DNA from: Neisseria animaloris
GTDB lineage: Bacteria > Pseudomonadota > Gammaproteobacteria > Burkholderiales > Neisseriaceae
Direction of reading: 5' to 3'
DNA length: 64,000 nt
Assembly: GCF_900637855.1 (NCBI RefSeq)
Contig: NZ_LR134440.1
Coordinates: forward strand, 1,984,001 to 2,048,000
Positions 8,423-16,190 of the stretch are shown here, piece after piece (position 1 is the stretch's first letter; the number at the start of each line of letters is the position of its first letter). Made by a program: the position numbers and the translations under genes. Under the pieces are notes generated by a model. The model saw nothing but the letters and a program-made list of their open reading frames with translations, did not search any database and was not told the origin of the DNA.

Positions 8423-9715
8423 ATGAAAAAACAATCATTCAATACTTTACTTTCATTGACCGCAGCGGCAGTACTGACTGTGTTTGCCGGCCAAGCTCAA
8501 GCGCAGAATAATGCAGATTTGGCGAAGAAAGTTGAGCAAAATGCACAAGATATCAAAAAAAATCAAGGTACTATTGGAGGTTTGGCTGCATTATCAGGTT
8601 TAAATCATGGTGCTGTTAAAACTCTTGAACAGCGTGAAAGAGAAGGTAGACAACAGCGTGAAGCACAGCAAAATGCCATCAATAAAATCAACGCAGATTT
8701 GAGCGCAGCACAAAAAAATATTAACGGTAATCAAATTAACATTGATTCGCTTAGAGACGGTTTGTCAAAACAGGAAGATCAGGTTAGAAATCATACTCAA
8801 CGGTTGAATCAGCTGCAAGCGGGTGCAACTGAGCAAGATAAACAAATCAAAGCCAACAAAGATGCCATTGAGCGCATTTCTCTCGGTAAAGGTGTGGATC
8901 CTGAAAAAGTGAAACAAATCAGCAACAATGCCGATGCCATCAAGAGCAATAATATTGTTATCAATGGCAATACCAATGCTATCAAGCTCAACACCGAGGA
9001 TATCGAAACCAACAAAGCAGGTATCGCAGCCAACAAACAGGCTACCGAAACCAACAAGAATGCCATCAAGAGCAATTCTATTGTTATCAATGGCAATACC
9101 AATGCTATCAAGCTAAACACTGAGGATATCGAAACCAACAAAGCAGGTATCGCAGCCAACAAGCAGGCTACCGAAACCAACAAGGCCGACATCGCAGCCA
9201 ACAAACAGGCTATCGAAACCAACAAGAAGGTTATCGATAGCAATACCAATGCTGCCAAGCTCAACGCCGAAAATATCGAAACCAACAAGACTGGTATCGC
9301 TGCAAACAAACAGGCTACCGAAGCCAACAAAGCCGCTATTGCCGCCAACCTTGCCGCCATTAACCGTCTTACTCAAAGCAGCAGTTTAGATCCGAAACGT
9401 TTGGAAAGCGTTGAAGCGAGAACCGCACAAAATGCCGCCAAAATCCAACAGCTGGATAAGAAGGTTAACGATTTAGATAAAGAAGTGCGCCGCGGTTTGG
9501 CTTCCCAAGCTGCATTGGGCGGATTGTTCCAACCTTACAACGTAGGCAAACTGAACGTTTCCGCAGCCGTTGGCGGCTACCGTTCTGAAACTGCCGTTGC
9601 CGTGGGTACCGGTTTCCGCTTCAACGAACACTTCGCTACTAAAGCGGGTGCGGCGTTCAATACCAAAAAAGGCGGTAGCGCATCTTACAACGTAGGCGTG
9701 AACTTTGAATGGTAA
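8423..9715 (+). CDS. NadA-like trimeric autotransporter adhesin
   Basis: A 430-residue surface protein. Residues 1-27 form a signal peptide (cut after GQAQA). A helical neck and stalk occupy 30-360. In residues 170-315 the heptads repeat as Ile at one core position and Asn at the next ([14 protein letters not shown]), the asparagine-in-core pattern known from trimeric adhesin stalks. The last 66 residues (365-430, starting [15 protein letters not shown]) are the YadA-type membrane anchor and resemble the NadA anchor strongly. No globular head is obvious, only a short N-terminal segment. It is a single gene with its own terminator. AAGGAA stands eight bases before the ATG. A role in adhesion is inferred from the family. 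Confidence 0.9.
   Translation: MKKQSFNTLLSLTAAAVLTVFAGQAQAQNNADLAKKVEQNAQDIKKNQGTIGGLAALSGLNHGAVKTLEQREREGRQQREAQQNAINKINADLSAAQKNINGNQINIDSLRDGLSKQEDQVRNHTQRLNQLQAGATEQDKQIKANKDAIERISLGKGVDPEKVKQISNNADAIKSNNIVINGNTNAIKLNTEDIETNKAGIAANKQATETNKNAIKSNSIVINGNTNAIKLNTEDIETNKAGIAANKQATETNKADIAANKQAIETNKKVIDSNTNAAKLNAENIETNKTGIAANKQATEANKAAIAANLAAINRLTQSSSLDPKRLESVEARTAQNAAKIQQLDKKVNDLDKEVRRGLASQAALGGLFQPYNVGKLNVSAAVGGYRSETAVAVGTGFRFNEHFATKAGAAFNTKKGGSASYNVGVNFEW
8936..9187 (+). repeat. 126-bp tandem duplication in the adhesin stalk
   Basis: Residues 172-213 and 214-255 of the adhesin are nearly identical 42-residue units ([19 protein letters not shown] onward) with few nucleotide differences. Further degenerate units follow. 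Such repeats can shorten or lengthen the stalk by recombination. Confidence 0.85.
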
Positions 9716-9741
9716 TCTGAATTGGTTTAAATGCCGATAAC

Positions 9742-9776
9742 AAAAGTGCCGGATAGCAATATCCGGCACTTTTTTG
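9742..9776 (+). terminator. Terminator of the adhesin gene
   Basis: GTGCCGGATA (9746-9755), loop GCAA, TATCCGGCAC (9760-9769), followed by TTTTTT. A strong intrinsic terminator 30 bases after the stop. Confidence 0.9.
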
Positions 9777-9992
9777 TTTTTTAGAGCGTAAGCCCGCTGT
9801 CCTGCCGCATCACGGAGCGGCGAACGGTTCGGGCGGAAAGAACCGCGTTGTTTTCTACCGAGAGAAAAGGGAATTGCCCCGCAGTCATATAAATATACCG
9901 CTGGGGTGGAATTGGGATGCCTTTGTTTTGAAACTGATAAGATACGGTTAAGTTTTTTCAGACGGCCTCTTTAGCGATACGGGTATCCGCTT

Positions 9993-10143
9993 ATGGGCAA
10001 TTATGCCCTCAAGCCCAAGTTTTTCAAAACCTGCTGCGCCCGTTGGTGCGGAGCCTGTATGTGCGCGGTGTTGCCGCCAATCAGGTAACGCTGTTTAGCC
10101 GTGCGGTTTCGGTGCTGCCTGCCGGGGGCAGCGTTATGCGTGT
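9993..10143 (+). pseudogene. Remnant of a CDP-alcohol phosphatidyltransferase
   Basis: ATG at 9993 gives MGNYALKPKF. After a TTTTT tract the frame must shift to continue QNLLRPLVRSLYVRG and AANQVTL, which is the conserved N-terminus of CDP-alcohol phosphatidyltransferases (first TM region and NxxT motif). The similarity stops after about 50 residues and the catalytic DGxxAR motif is absent. It lies just upstream of the hydrolase/methyltransferase gene, where intact ynbA-type genes occur in other bacteria. Confidence 0.6.
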
Positions 10144-10409
10144 ATGCCGATACGCCGCCGCATGTGCAGCATGAAGCTGGCGTTTTTCTTTTCGCTGTTT
10201 TTCATTATGGGCGTGGCGGCGGCTTATGAAATCATCGAGGAGCAGTATGCCGTGCTGGAAGGCGGGGGGCAGGTATCGGGTTTTTAGGTTCGCAAGGCGA
10301 CATTTGAGATATCCGGAAAGATATGTCGGCAGATACGCTGGGCGCGCTGACGGCACCGGCGGTCTGTCTGCTTGCCCGACCCGACAAGCGTATGAAAACC
10401 GTCCCGTAA
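10144..10409 (+). pseudogene. Remnant of a DUF2238 (YjdF-like) membrane protein
   Basis: The frame from 10144 encodes MKLAFFFSLFFIMGVAAAYE and then IIEEQYAVLEGG, up to a TAG at 10285. Shifting one base at the TTTTT tract restores FLGSQGDI, then a TGA where the family has Trp, then DMSADTLGALTA. This is the recognisable end of DUF2238 proteins (YEIIEW...GSQGDIWD...DMxxxxxGA). One frameshift plus one nonsense change make it a pseudogene. Confidence 0.6.
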
Positions 10410-10492
10410 TGGTTCAGACGGCCTCTTTTCCTTAATGTGTATGTGTAAGGATGCAAGCCGTTTGTTTTATCCCTTCCGATTAAGGAAATATC

Positions 10493-12235
10493 ATGCAAGA
10501 ACTGCAAAAAACGTTTACAGCTTCCGACGGCACGGAGCTGTTTTACCGTTACCGCCCGGCTGAGAACGGCAGCGGCGATAAGGCCATCGTTTTATTCCAC
10601 TGCGGGCACGAGCACTCGGGCCGCATGATGTTTGTGGCCGACGAGCTGGGTTTAGACGACTTCGCCTATTTCGCGTGGGATGCACGCGGCCACGGCCACA
10701 GCCCCGGCGAGTGCGGAGACAGCCCCGGCTTCGGCACATCGGTTGCCGACATCCAAAGTTTTATCCGGCACATCAGGTGCGAATACGGCATCAAACCTGA
10801 AAACATCGGCGTGATCGCCCAAAGCGTAGGCGCGGTGCTGGTGTCGGCATGGTTGCATGATTATGCGCCCAAAATCCGCTGCGCCGTGCTGGCCTCGCCC
10901 GCATTCAAGGTTAAACTTTATGTGCCGTTTGCCCGTATCGGCCTGAAACTGATGAAGAAATGGCGCGGCAACTTTTTTGTGAACAGCTATGTTAAGTCGC
11001 ACTACCTGACCCATGATCGAGAGCGGCAGCGGAGCTACGACAATGACCCGCTGATTGCACGTGCCATTTCCGTGCGTACTCTTTTGGGCCTGTATGATGC
11101 CGCCGAGCGCGTGGTGGCCGATGCCCAAGCCATTACTACGCCGATACAGCTGTTGGTGTCCGGCAGCGATTGGGTGGTGCATCACAAACCGCAGCACGAT
11201 TTCTACAACCACCTCGGCAGCCACATTAAAGAACGCCATATTTTCAGCGGCTTTTATCACGATACTCTTGGCGAAGAGAACCGCGAATTGGCGTTTGTGG
11301 AAGTGCGTCGTTTTATCCGCGAACGCTTCGCCGAAGCACTGGAAACCGTAGACGTTACCTGCGCCCATATTCACAGCGACAGCCGCCGCGAGGCCGACGA
11401 ACTGGCCACGCCGTTGTCGCCGTTTACCTTGCACGGCGCATATTGGGCGGCTCTGCGCTGGTTGGTCGGACTCGGTGCCAACTGGAGCGAAGGCTTGAGA
11501 ATCGGCAAAGAAACCGGCTTTGATTCCGGCAGCACCCTTGATTATGTGTACCGCAACCAACCGCAAGGTACCAATAAATTCGGCGAAGCAGTCGATAAAT
11601 ATTATCTGAATGCCATCGGCTGGCGCGGTATCCGCCAACGTAAAGAAAACATCGGTAAAGCCATTCAGACGGCCTTTGCCCGATTGCGTGAACACGGCAA
11701 ACCCTTGCATGTGTTGGACATCGCTTCAGGTCGCGGCCGCTATGTGCTTGATGCGCTTACTGCCGAAAGCTTGCCCGACAGCGTGCGCCTGCGCGATTAC
11801 AGCTCTGTAAACGTAGAAGCGGGGCGCAAGCTGATTGCCGAACGTAAGCTGCAAAACATTGTTATTTTTGAAGAGGTTAATGCCTATAACCGCGCCAACT
11901 ACCAAAACCTCAACCCGCGCCCCACGCTCGGTATCGTTTCCGGCCTGCACGAGCTTTTCCCCGATAACGACTTGATTATGCGTTCGCTCAAAGGCTTCCG
12001 CGATGCACTTGAATACGGCGGCTGCCTTATCTACACCTGCCAGCCGTGGCATCCGCAACTTGAAATGATTGCCCGTGTGCTGACCAGCCACAAAGAAGGC
12101 AGCCCCAATTGGGTAATGCGCCGCCGCAGCCAGCAGGAAATGGATCAGCTGGTGGAGCTGGCGGGCTTTAAGAAAATCCACCAATGGATTGATGAAGACG
12201 GTATCTTTACCGTGAGTTTGGCCGTGAAGGAGTAG
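10493..12235 (+). CDS. Alpha/beta hydrolase-methyltransferase fusion (YnbC-like)
   Basis: A 580-residue two-domain protein. Residues 1-300 form an alpha/beta hydrolase of the monoacylglycerol-lipase type: AWDARGHGHSPG, nucleophile elbow AQSVGA in place of GxSxG, and a late His in FYHDTLGE. Residues 310-580 hold a class I SAM-dependent methyltransferase with HVLDIASGRGRYVLDAL as the cofactor loop. The fusion matches E. coli YnbC (about 585 residues), part of ynbABCD, a putative phospholipid-headgroup locus. Here the flanking genes are remnants (CDP-alcohol transferase upstream, CdsA-type downstream), so its pathway may be lost. Substrates are unknown. Confidence 0.85.
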   Translation: MQELQKTFTASDGTELFYRYRPAENGSGDKAIVLFHCGHEHSGRMMFVADELGLDDFAYFAWDARGHGHSPGECGDSPGFGTSVADIQSFIRHIRCEYGIKPENIGVIAQSVGAVLVSAWLHDYAPKIRCAVLASPAFKVKLYVPFARIGLKLMKKWRGNFFVNSYVKSHYLTHDRERQRSYDNDPLIARAISVRTLLGLYDAAERVVADAQAITTPIQLLVSGSDWVVHHKPQHDFYNHLGSHIKERHIFSGFYHDTLGEENRELAFVEVRRFIRERFAEALETVDVTCAHIHSDSRREADELATPLSPFTLHGAYWAALRWLVGLGANWSEGLRIGKETGFDSGSTLDYVYRNQPQGTNKFGEAVDKYYLNAIGWRGIRQRKENIGKAIQTAFARLREHGKPLHVLDIASGRGRYVLDALTAESLPDSVRLRDYSSVNVEAGRKLIAERKLQNIVIFEEVNAYNRANYQNLNPRPTLGIVSGLHELFPDNDLIMRSLKGFRDALEYGGCLIYTCQPWHPQLEMIARVLTSHKEGSPNWVMRRRSQQEMDQLVELAGFKKIHQWIDEDGIFTVSLAVKE

Positions 12236-12251
12236 AGGCCGTCTGAAAACC

Positions 12252-12572
12252 ATGAAGCCCGCGTTTAAAACCACTTTCATCAAACTCTTAGTAGCCGGCA
12301 CGGTGGGCGCCATTGCCTCTGCCGTGCTGGTGGCGGTGTTGATGTCGCCGATTACGCCGTTTTCGCCAGTTCAGGCGGCTTTGATCGGGCTGGTGATTTG
12401 TTTGATGGGCTTTTTCGGCGGTTTGGTAATGTCGGCCATCAAACGCGATTACGGTGTGAAAGATTGGAGCAATATGATTCAGGGCCACGGCGGTATGTTG
12501 GATCGGGCGGGTTCGGTCTGTTTCGCCGCGCCGGTGTTTTTCCATATCGTGCGTTATTTTTGGCACGGGTAG
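12252..12572 (+). pseudogene. Truncated CdsA-family (YnbB-like) phosphatidate cytidylyltransferase
   Basis: The 106-residue frame covers only the C-terminal third of a CdsA-family protein (usual length about 280-300). It retains two TM helices and the signature SAIKRDYGVKDWSNMIQGHG followed by GMLDR. The Asp that normally follows (DRVDS) reads AGS, so a metal ligand is missing. No ribosome site precedes the ATG: a DUS lies directly before it. Probably a non-functional ynbB remnant. Confidence 0.7.
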
Positions 12573-12583
12573 GCAGGATAAGT

Positions 12584-12623
12584 AAAAAGGCCGTCTGAAA
12601 ACTTCTTTTCAGACGGCCTTTTT
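12584..12623. terminator. DUS-dyad terminator
   Basis: AG-DUS 12588-12599 and inverse 12608-12619 with AAAA and TTTTT flanks, between convergent genes. It can work in both directions. Confidence 0.8.
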
Positions 12624-12641
12624 GAAACCTTTCCCCTGTTA

Positions 12642-13826
12642 TCAGCCGGTTAGCTGGTGGGTAATCAGTTTTTTAAGCGGCGGCAGGTTGTTACTCACGC
12701 GCAGAACCAAGCCGCGCAGCAGTTTGGCGGGCGGGGTTTCGTTGGTAAACAGCTTCAGCAGCATATTGGTGCCGTGATAGAGCGGGCGCGACTGGAGCAT
12801 ATGTTTGCTATCGTATTGCGAAAGCAGCGACGCGGCTCCGATGTCTTTGCCTTGTTTGGCGGCATTGAGCACCAGCTTGGACAAAATATCGGCACTGGAA
12901 AGGCCGAGGTTGAAGCCGTGGGCGGTAACGGGATGCATGCCTACGGCGGCATCGCCGATTAACGCGCTGCGCGTACCGTAAAAACGTTGGGCGTGCATGC
13001 CGACCAACGGGTAGGAGTGGATGGTGCTGGCCAGCTCCATATCCCCCAAGCGGCCGCCCAGTTGTTTTTTAACGCTGGCGGCGAGTTCTTCCGGACTGAG
13101 GTTTTGAATGCTTGCCGCTTGGTCGCTGTCTACCGTGAGCACGGTGTTGGTTAAGTGCTCTTCCAGCGGCAGCAGGGCGATGGTGCGGCCGTAGTGGAAG
13201 CATTCGTAAGCGGTATGCTGATTGGAAAGGGTGTGCTTCATGCGGCAGACGAACATGGTTCGGCTGTAATCGTGCATATCGGAAGCGATACCGAGCTGAC
13301 GGCGTGTTTGCGAAAAGCGGCTGTCGGCGGCAACCAGCAGGCGGGCGGTTAGGGTTTCGCCGTTTTCCAACACTACTTCGGCTTTTTCGGGGCCGGTTCG
13401 GACTTCTTTCACACCGCTGCCGCACTCAATCGAAACATTATCCAAGTTGCAAACCACATCATAAGCAGCCTTGCGGATGTTGTGGTTGGAAACCAGATAG
13501 CCCAAGCAGTCGGCGGGCTTGCCGCGGGCCTCGGTGGGTTGCGGGAAGTGCAGTTGGTAGGAAGACTGCCCGTTCAATACTTTGGCATCACGCAGCGGGT
13601 AGATTTCGTTTTCGGGAATAAGCTGCCACATGCCGAGCTGTTGCATGATGGCTTTCGACGGATGGGTAAGGGCGATTTCGCGGCCGTCGTAGGCAGGGTT
13701 TTGCAGTGATTCCGAAGAGCTTTTCTCAATTATTGTTACGTTTAGCCCGCTGTTTGCCAGTGCCGCGGCAAAGCTTAATCCGGCAGGGCCTGCACCAACA
13801 ATGATGATGTCGCTATGAAAATTCAT
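12642..13826 (-). CDS. ubiM: UbiH/UbiM-family ubiquinone hydroxylase
   Basis: A 394-residue FAD monooxygenase. The Rossmann motif VGAGPAGLSFAAAL begins at residue 11; the second FAD motif GDAAVGMHPVTAHG lies near residue 290. This places it in the UbiH/UbiF/Coq6 family that hydroxylates the quinone ring during ubiquinone synthesis. Neisseria is known to use a single broad enzyme, UbiM, which suggests the symbol; UbiH cannot be excluded by reading alone. It is monocistronic, convergent with the CdsA remnant. Confidence 0.85.
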   Translation of the reverse strand: MNFHSDIIIVGAGPAGLSFAAALANSGLNVTIIEKSSSESLQNPAYDGREIALTHPSKAIMQQLGMWQLIPENEIYPLRDAKVLNGQSSYQLHFPQPTEARGKPADCLGYLVSNHNIRKAAYDVVCNLDNVSIECGSGVKEVRTGPEKAEVVLENGETLTARLLVAADSRFSQTRRQLGIASDMHDYSRTMFVCRMKHTLSNQHTAYECFHYGRTIALLPLEEHLTNTVLTVDSDQAASIQNLSPEELAASVKKQLGGRLGDMELASTIHSYPLVGMHAQRFYGTRSALIGDAAVGMHPVTAHGFNLGLSSADILSKLVLNAAKQGKDIGAASLLSQYDSKHMLQSRPLYHGTNMLLKLFTNETPPAKLLRGLVLRVSNNLPPLKKLITHQLTG

Positions 13827-14128
13827 GGACCGATTCCTTTGAGTATGAAATTTTGTTTAGGATAAACCAAAAGATGCAGATAATGTGGAGGTTTTTTGTC
13901 TGTTTAGTGCCTGTTTAATATAAGTCAAATCGAAAAGCGGCGGATTATGGCCGAATGATACGTTATTTTGAGTTTATGCCGGGTTTCATTCGGCTGTCCC
14001 GCAAAATGAGGAAGATGTGCAGCGGCCGTTTGAAAATCTTTTAGCGGAACGCGCAAAGCTCGTTTTAGCGAAACTCGCAAAGCTCGTTTTCAGACGGCCT
14101 CTTTGTTGCGGGATCAGTACGGGGAGGA
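13827..14128. other. Intergenic region with a repeat cassette
   Basis: Holds the ubiM promoter and, at 14023-14099, a degenerate DUS arm (GGCCGTTTGAAAA) and a full inverse DUS enclosing two tandem 24-base units (14039-14062, 14063-14086). The cassette probably terminates rmuC on the minus strand. Confidence 0.6.
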
Positions 14129-15745
14129 TCAATCCGTTTCTACTTCGCTGCCGTTTTCATCAGGGGCAACCAGCTGCCGTTCCGGTTCCTGTGCACGTTC
14201 CGCCAAACTTTTTTCAAGCTGTTTCGAGGCTTTTACGCCCAGTTTGCGCAGTTTTTCGGCGCGGTTCACCAGATTGCCTCGGCCTTCGGAAAGCTGTTTG
14301 AACGCGGCTTGGTATTGGCTTTGCGCCTGCTCGATGTTTTTGCCGACGCTCTCCAGCGTGGTGACGAAGCCGACGAATTTGTCGTAGAGCTTGCCGCCTT
14401 CTTCGGCGATGGCGATGGCGTTTTGGTTTTGCTGCTCGTTGCGCCAAATATTCGCCACCGTGCGCAGCGTCGCCAGCAAGGTGCTGGGGCCGACGGGCAT
14501 GATGCGTTTGTCGAAGCACTCTTGAAACAGGTTGTCGTCGTGCTGCAAGGCCAACAGGTAGGCGGGTTCGACGGGGATGAACATAAACACGAAATCAAGC
14601 GTGTTCACGCCTTCGATATGGCTGTATTGCTTGAGCGACAGGCTCTTGATGTGGTTGCGGACGCTGGCGGCATGGGCGGCGAGTGCGCGTTCGGCTTCTT
14701 CGGGCGTTTGCGCCTGCGTGTAGCGCACATAGGCGGTGAGCGATACTTTGCTGTCGATGATGATTTGCTTGTTGTCGGGCAGGTTGACCAGCACGTCGGG
14801 TTGCAGGCGGCGGGTGCTGCCGTCTTCTTCGTGGCGCACGGAGGCCGCCTGAACAATATATTCGCGCCCTTTCACCAAGCCGGAATTTTCCAGCACGGTT
14901 TCCAGAATCATTTCGCCCCAGTTGCCCTGCGTTTTGTTTTGCACGCCGGTGAGTGCGTCGGTGAGGGCTTTGGCATCGGTGTGAAGCTGGGTGTTGAGGG
15001 TTTGCAGGCGTTTGAGTTCGTTTTCAAGCGTGAGCCGTTCTTTGGCTTCTTTTTCGTAAGTGCTTTGCACCAGCTCGCTGAATTTGCCCATGCGCTCGTT
15101 AAGCGGAGTGAGCAGACGGTTGATGTTTTCGGTGTTGTGTTCGGTAAAACGTTTGGTTTTTTCTTCGAGAATGTTGTTGGCGAGATTTTGGAATTGGTCG
15201 GTTAAGCTTTGGCGCGCTTCGGCCAGCAGGGCGAGTTTTTCTTCCGAGGCAAGGCGTTCCTGCTCGATTTGGGTGTGCAGGCGTTCGTTGCGCACGTTCA
15301 AATCGGCCACGGTTTGCTGCAAACCGGCATATTCTTCTTTCAGACGGCCTAATTCGCCCTCGCGCGCCTGCAAGCCTTCGATGTGCTGTTTGGCGGCGGC
15401 AAAGCGGCTGTGGATTTCCTGCATTTCGGCCTGCAAATCCTGCGCGTGGCGGCGGCTTTGCGCCAGCTCGTTTTGCAGCGGCTCGATCTGGCTGCTGCGC
15501 GTTTCGGCGGCGGCAAGAGCGGTTTGGGCCGTCTGAAACTGCTGTTGCAGGGCATCAAGCGCGTTTTCCGCCTCGGCCTGCTCGCGGGCTGCGAATTGGT
15601 ATTGCTGGGTGCGCTCGGCAAGCTGGCCGTTCAAGCGGTTTTGCTCGGCCTGATGTTTGTTGCGCAAAACCAGCCAAGTGATAAGGATGCCGAAAAAGGC
15701 GGCGGCAAGGGCGGTGAGGATGAGGTAAAGCGTAGGTGTGTCCAT
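14129..15745 (-). CDS. rmuC: DNA recombination protein RmuC
   Basis: A 538-residue protein starting at MDTPTLYLILTAL, preferred over an upstream ATG that lies in a DUS. Residues 5-25 form a membrane anchor. A long coiled coil follows (about 30-215). The conserved RmuC domain (about 220-470) holds NKTQGNWGEMILETVLENSG and IIIDSKVSLTAY, with a PD-(D/E)xK-like nuclease core. RmuC limits recombination at inverted repeats. A DUS dyad sits directly upstream (15754-15806). Confidence 0.93.
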   Translation of the reverse strand: MDTPTLYLILTALAAAFFGILITWLVLRNKHQAEQNRLNGQLAERTQQYQFAAREQAEAENALDALQQQFQTAQTALAAAETRSSQIEPLQNELAQSRRHAQDLQAEMQEIHSRFAAAKQHIEGLQAREGELGRLKEEYAGLQQTVADLNVRNERLHTQIEQERLASEEKLALLAEARQSLTDQFQNLANNILEEKTKRFTEHNTENINRLLTPLNERMGKFSELVQSTYEKEAKERLTLENELKRLQTLNTQLHTDAKALTDALTGVQNKTQGNWGEMILETVLENSGLVKGREYIVQAASVRHEEDGSTRRLQPDVLVNLPDNKQIIIDSKVSLTAYVRYTQAQTPEEAERALAAHAASVRNHIKSLSLKQYSHIEGVNTLDFVFMFIPVEPAYLLALQHDDNLFQECFDKRIMPVGPSTLLATLRTVANIWRNEQQNQNAIAIAEEGGKLYDKFVGFVTTLESVGKNIEQAQSQYQAAFKQLSEGRGNLVNRAEKLRKLGVKASKQLEKSLAERAQEPERQLVAPDENGSEVETD

Positions 15746-15753
15746 AATGAAAC

Positions 15754-15806
15754 AGGCCGTCTGAAAATGATAAAGCGCGTGCACTATATCATGTTTCAGA
15801 CGGCCT
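15754..15806. repeat. Widely spaced DUS dyad upstream of rmuC
   Basis: AG-DUS at 15754-15765 and its inverse at 15795-15806 flank 29 bases immediately before the rmuC start. A stem here would sit in the rmuC 5' leader. Confidence 0.6.
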
Positions 15807-16190
15807 AGAGCCAAGTAAAACGGTTATTTTTCAGAGGCTTTGGAAGGGGAGGTTTAAGATGCAGGCTTCGTTACTTCGTCGGAGACCAAGCAACTTGAAT
15901 TTATGGCTTAGTGTTTGGGGGCCTTCTGATTGGTAAGCGTCGTATGGCAGAGGAAAAAAGATATATGCGGATTTAAATTTAAAGTATTTGTGATGATATT
16001 TGAAAATTTATAATAAGGATTGATAATTATTATTATTTTTTGATAAAATTAAAGAAATACTAATAATGTTATTAATTATTGTATTTTAAATGGATAAAGC
16101 AGATCGTAAATTTGTTTTTAATGGTTTCGGTTAATTTATCTTTTTTTACACACATTTTTTTTAAGTTTCTTAACTAGAAAGAGTAGCTCA
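15807..16190. promoter_or_regulatory. AT-rich promoter region with Fur-box-like site (16022-16040)
   Basis: The segment before the TbpB-like lipoprotein is very AT-rich. GATAATTATTATTATTTTT at 16022-16040 agrees with the 19-base Fur consensus at 14 positions by my count. No coding frame was recognised in the region. The site would allow iron repression of the lipoprotein gene. Confidence 0.45.

Noticed and set aside
8936..9187. Direct repeats considered as a CRISPR array
   Set aside because: They are coding heptad repeats in an adhesin; there are no unique spacers.
8809..9360. Hydrophobic minus-strand frame under the adhesin stalk
   Set aside because: Mirror of the Asn/Ala-rich stalk codons; the coding strand has a clear signal peptide and anchor.
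14309..15205. Long plus-strand frame under rmuC
   Set aside because: Antisense to conserved rmuC; low complexity and no ribosome site.
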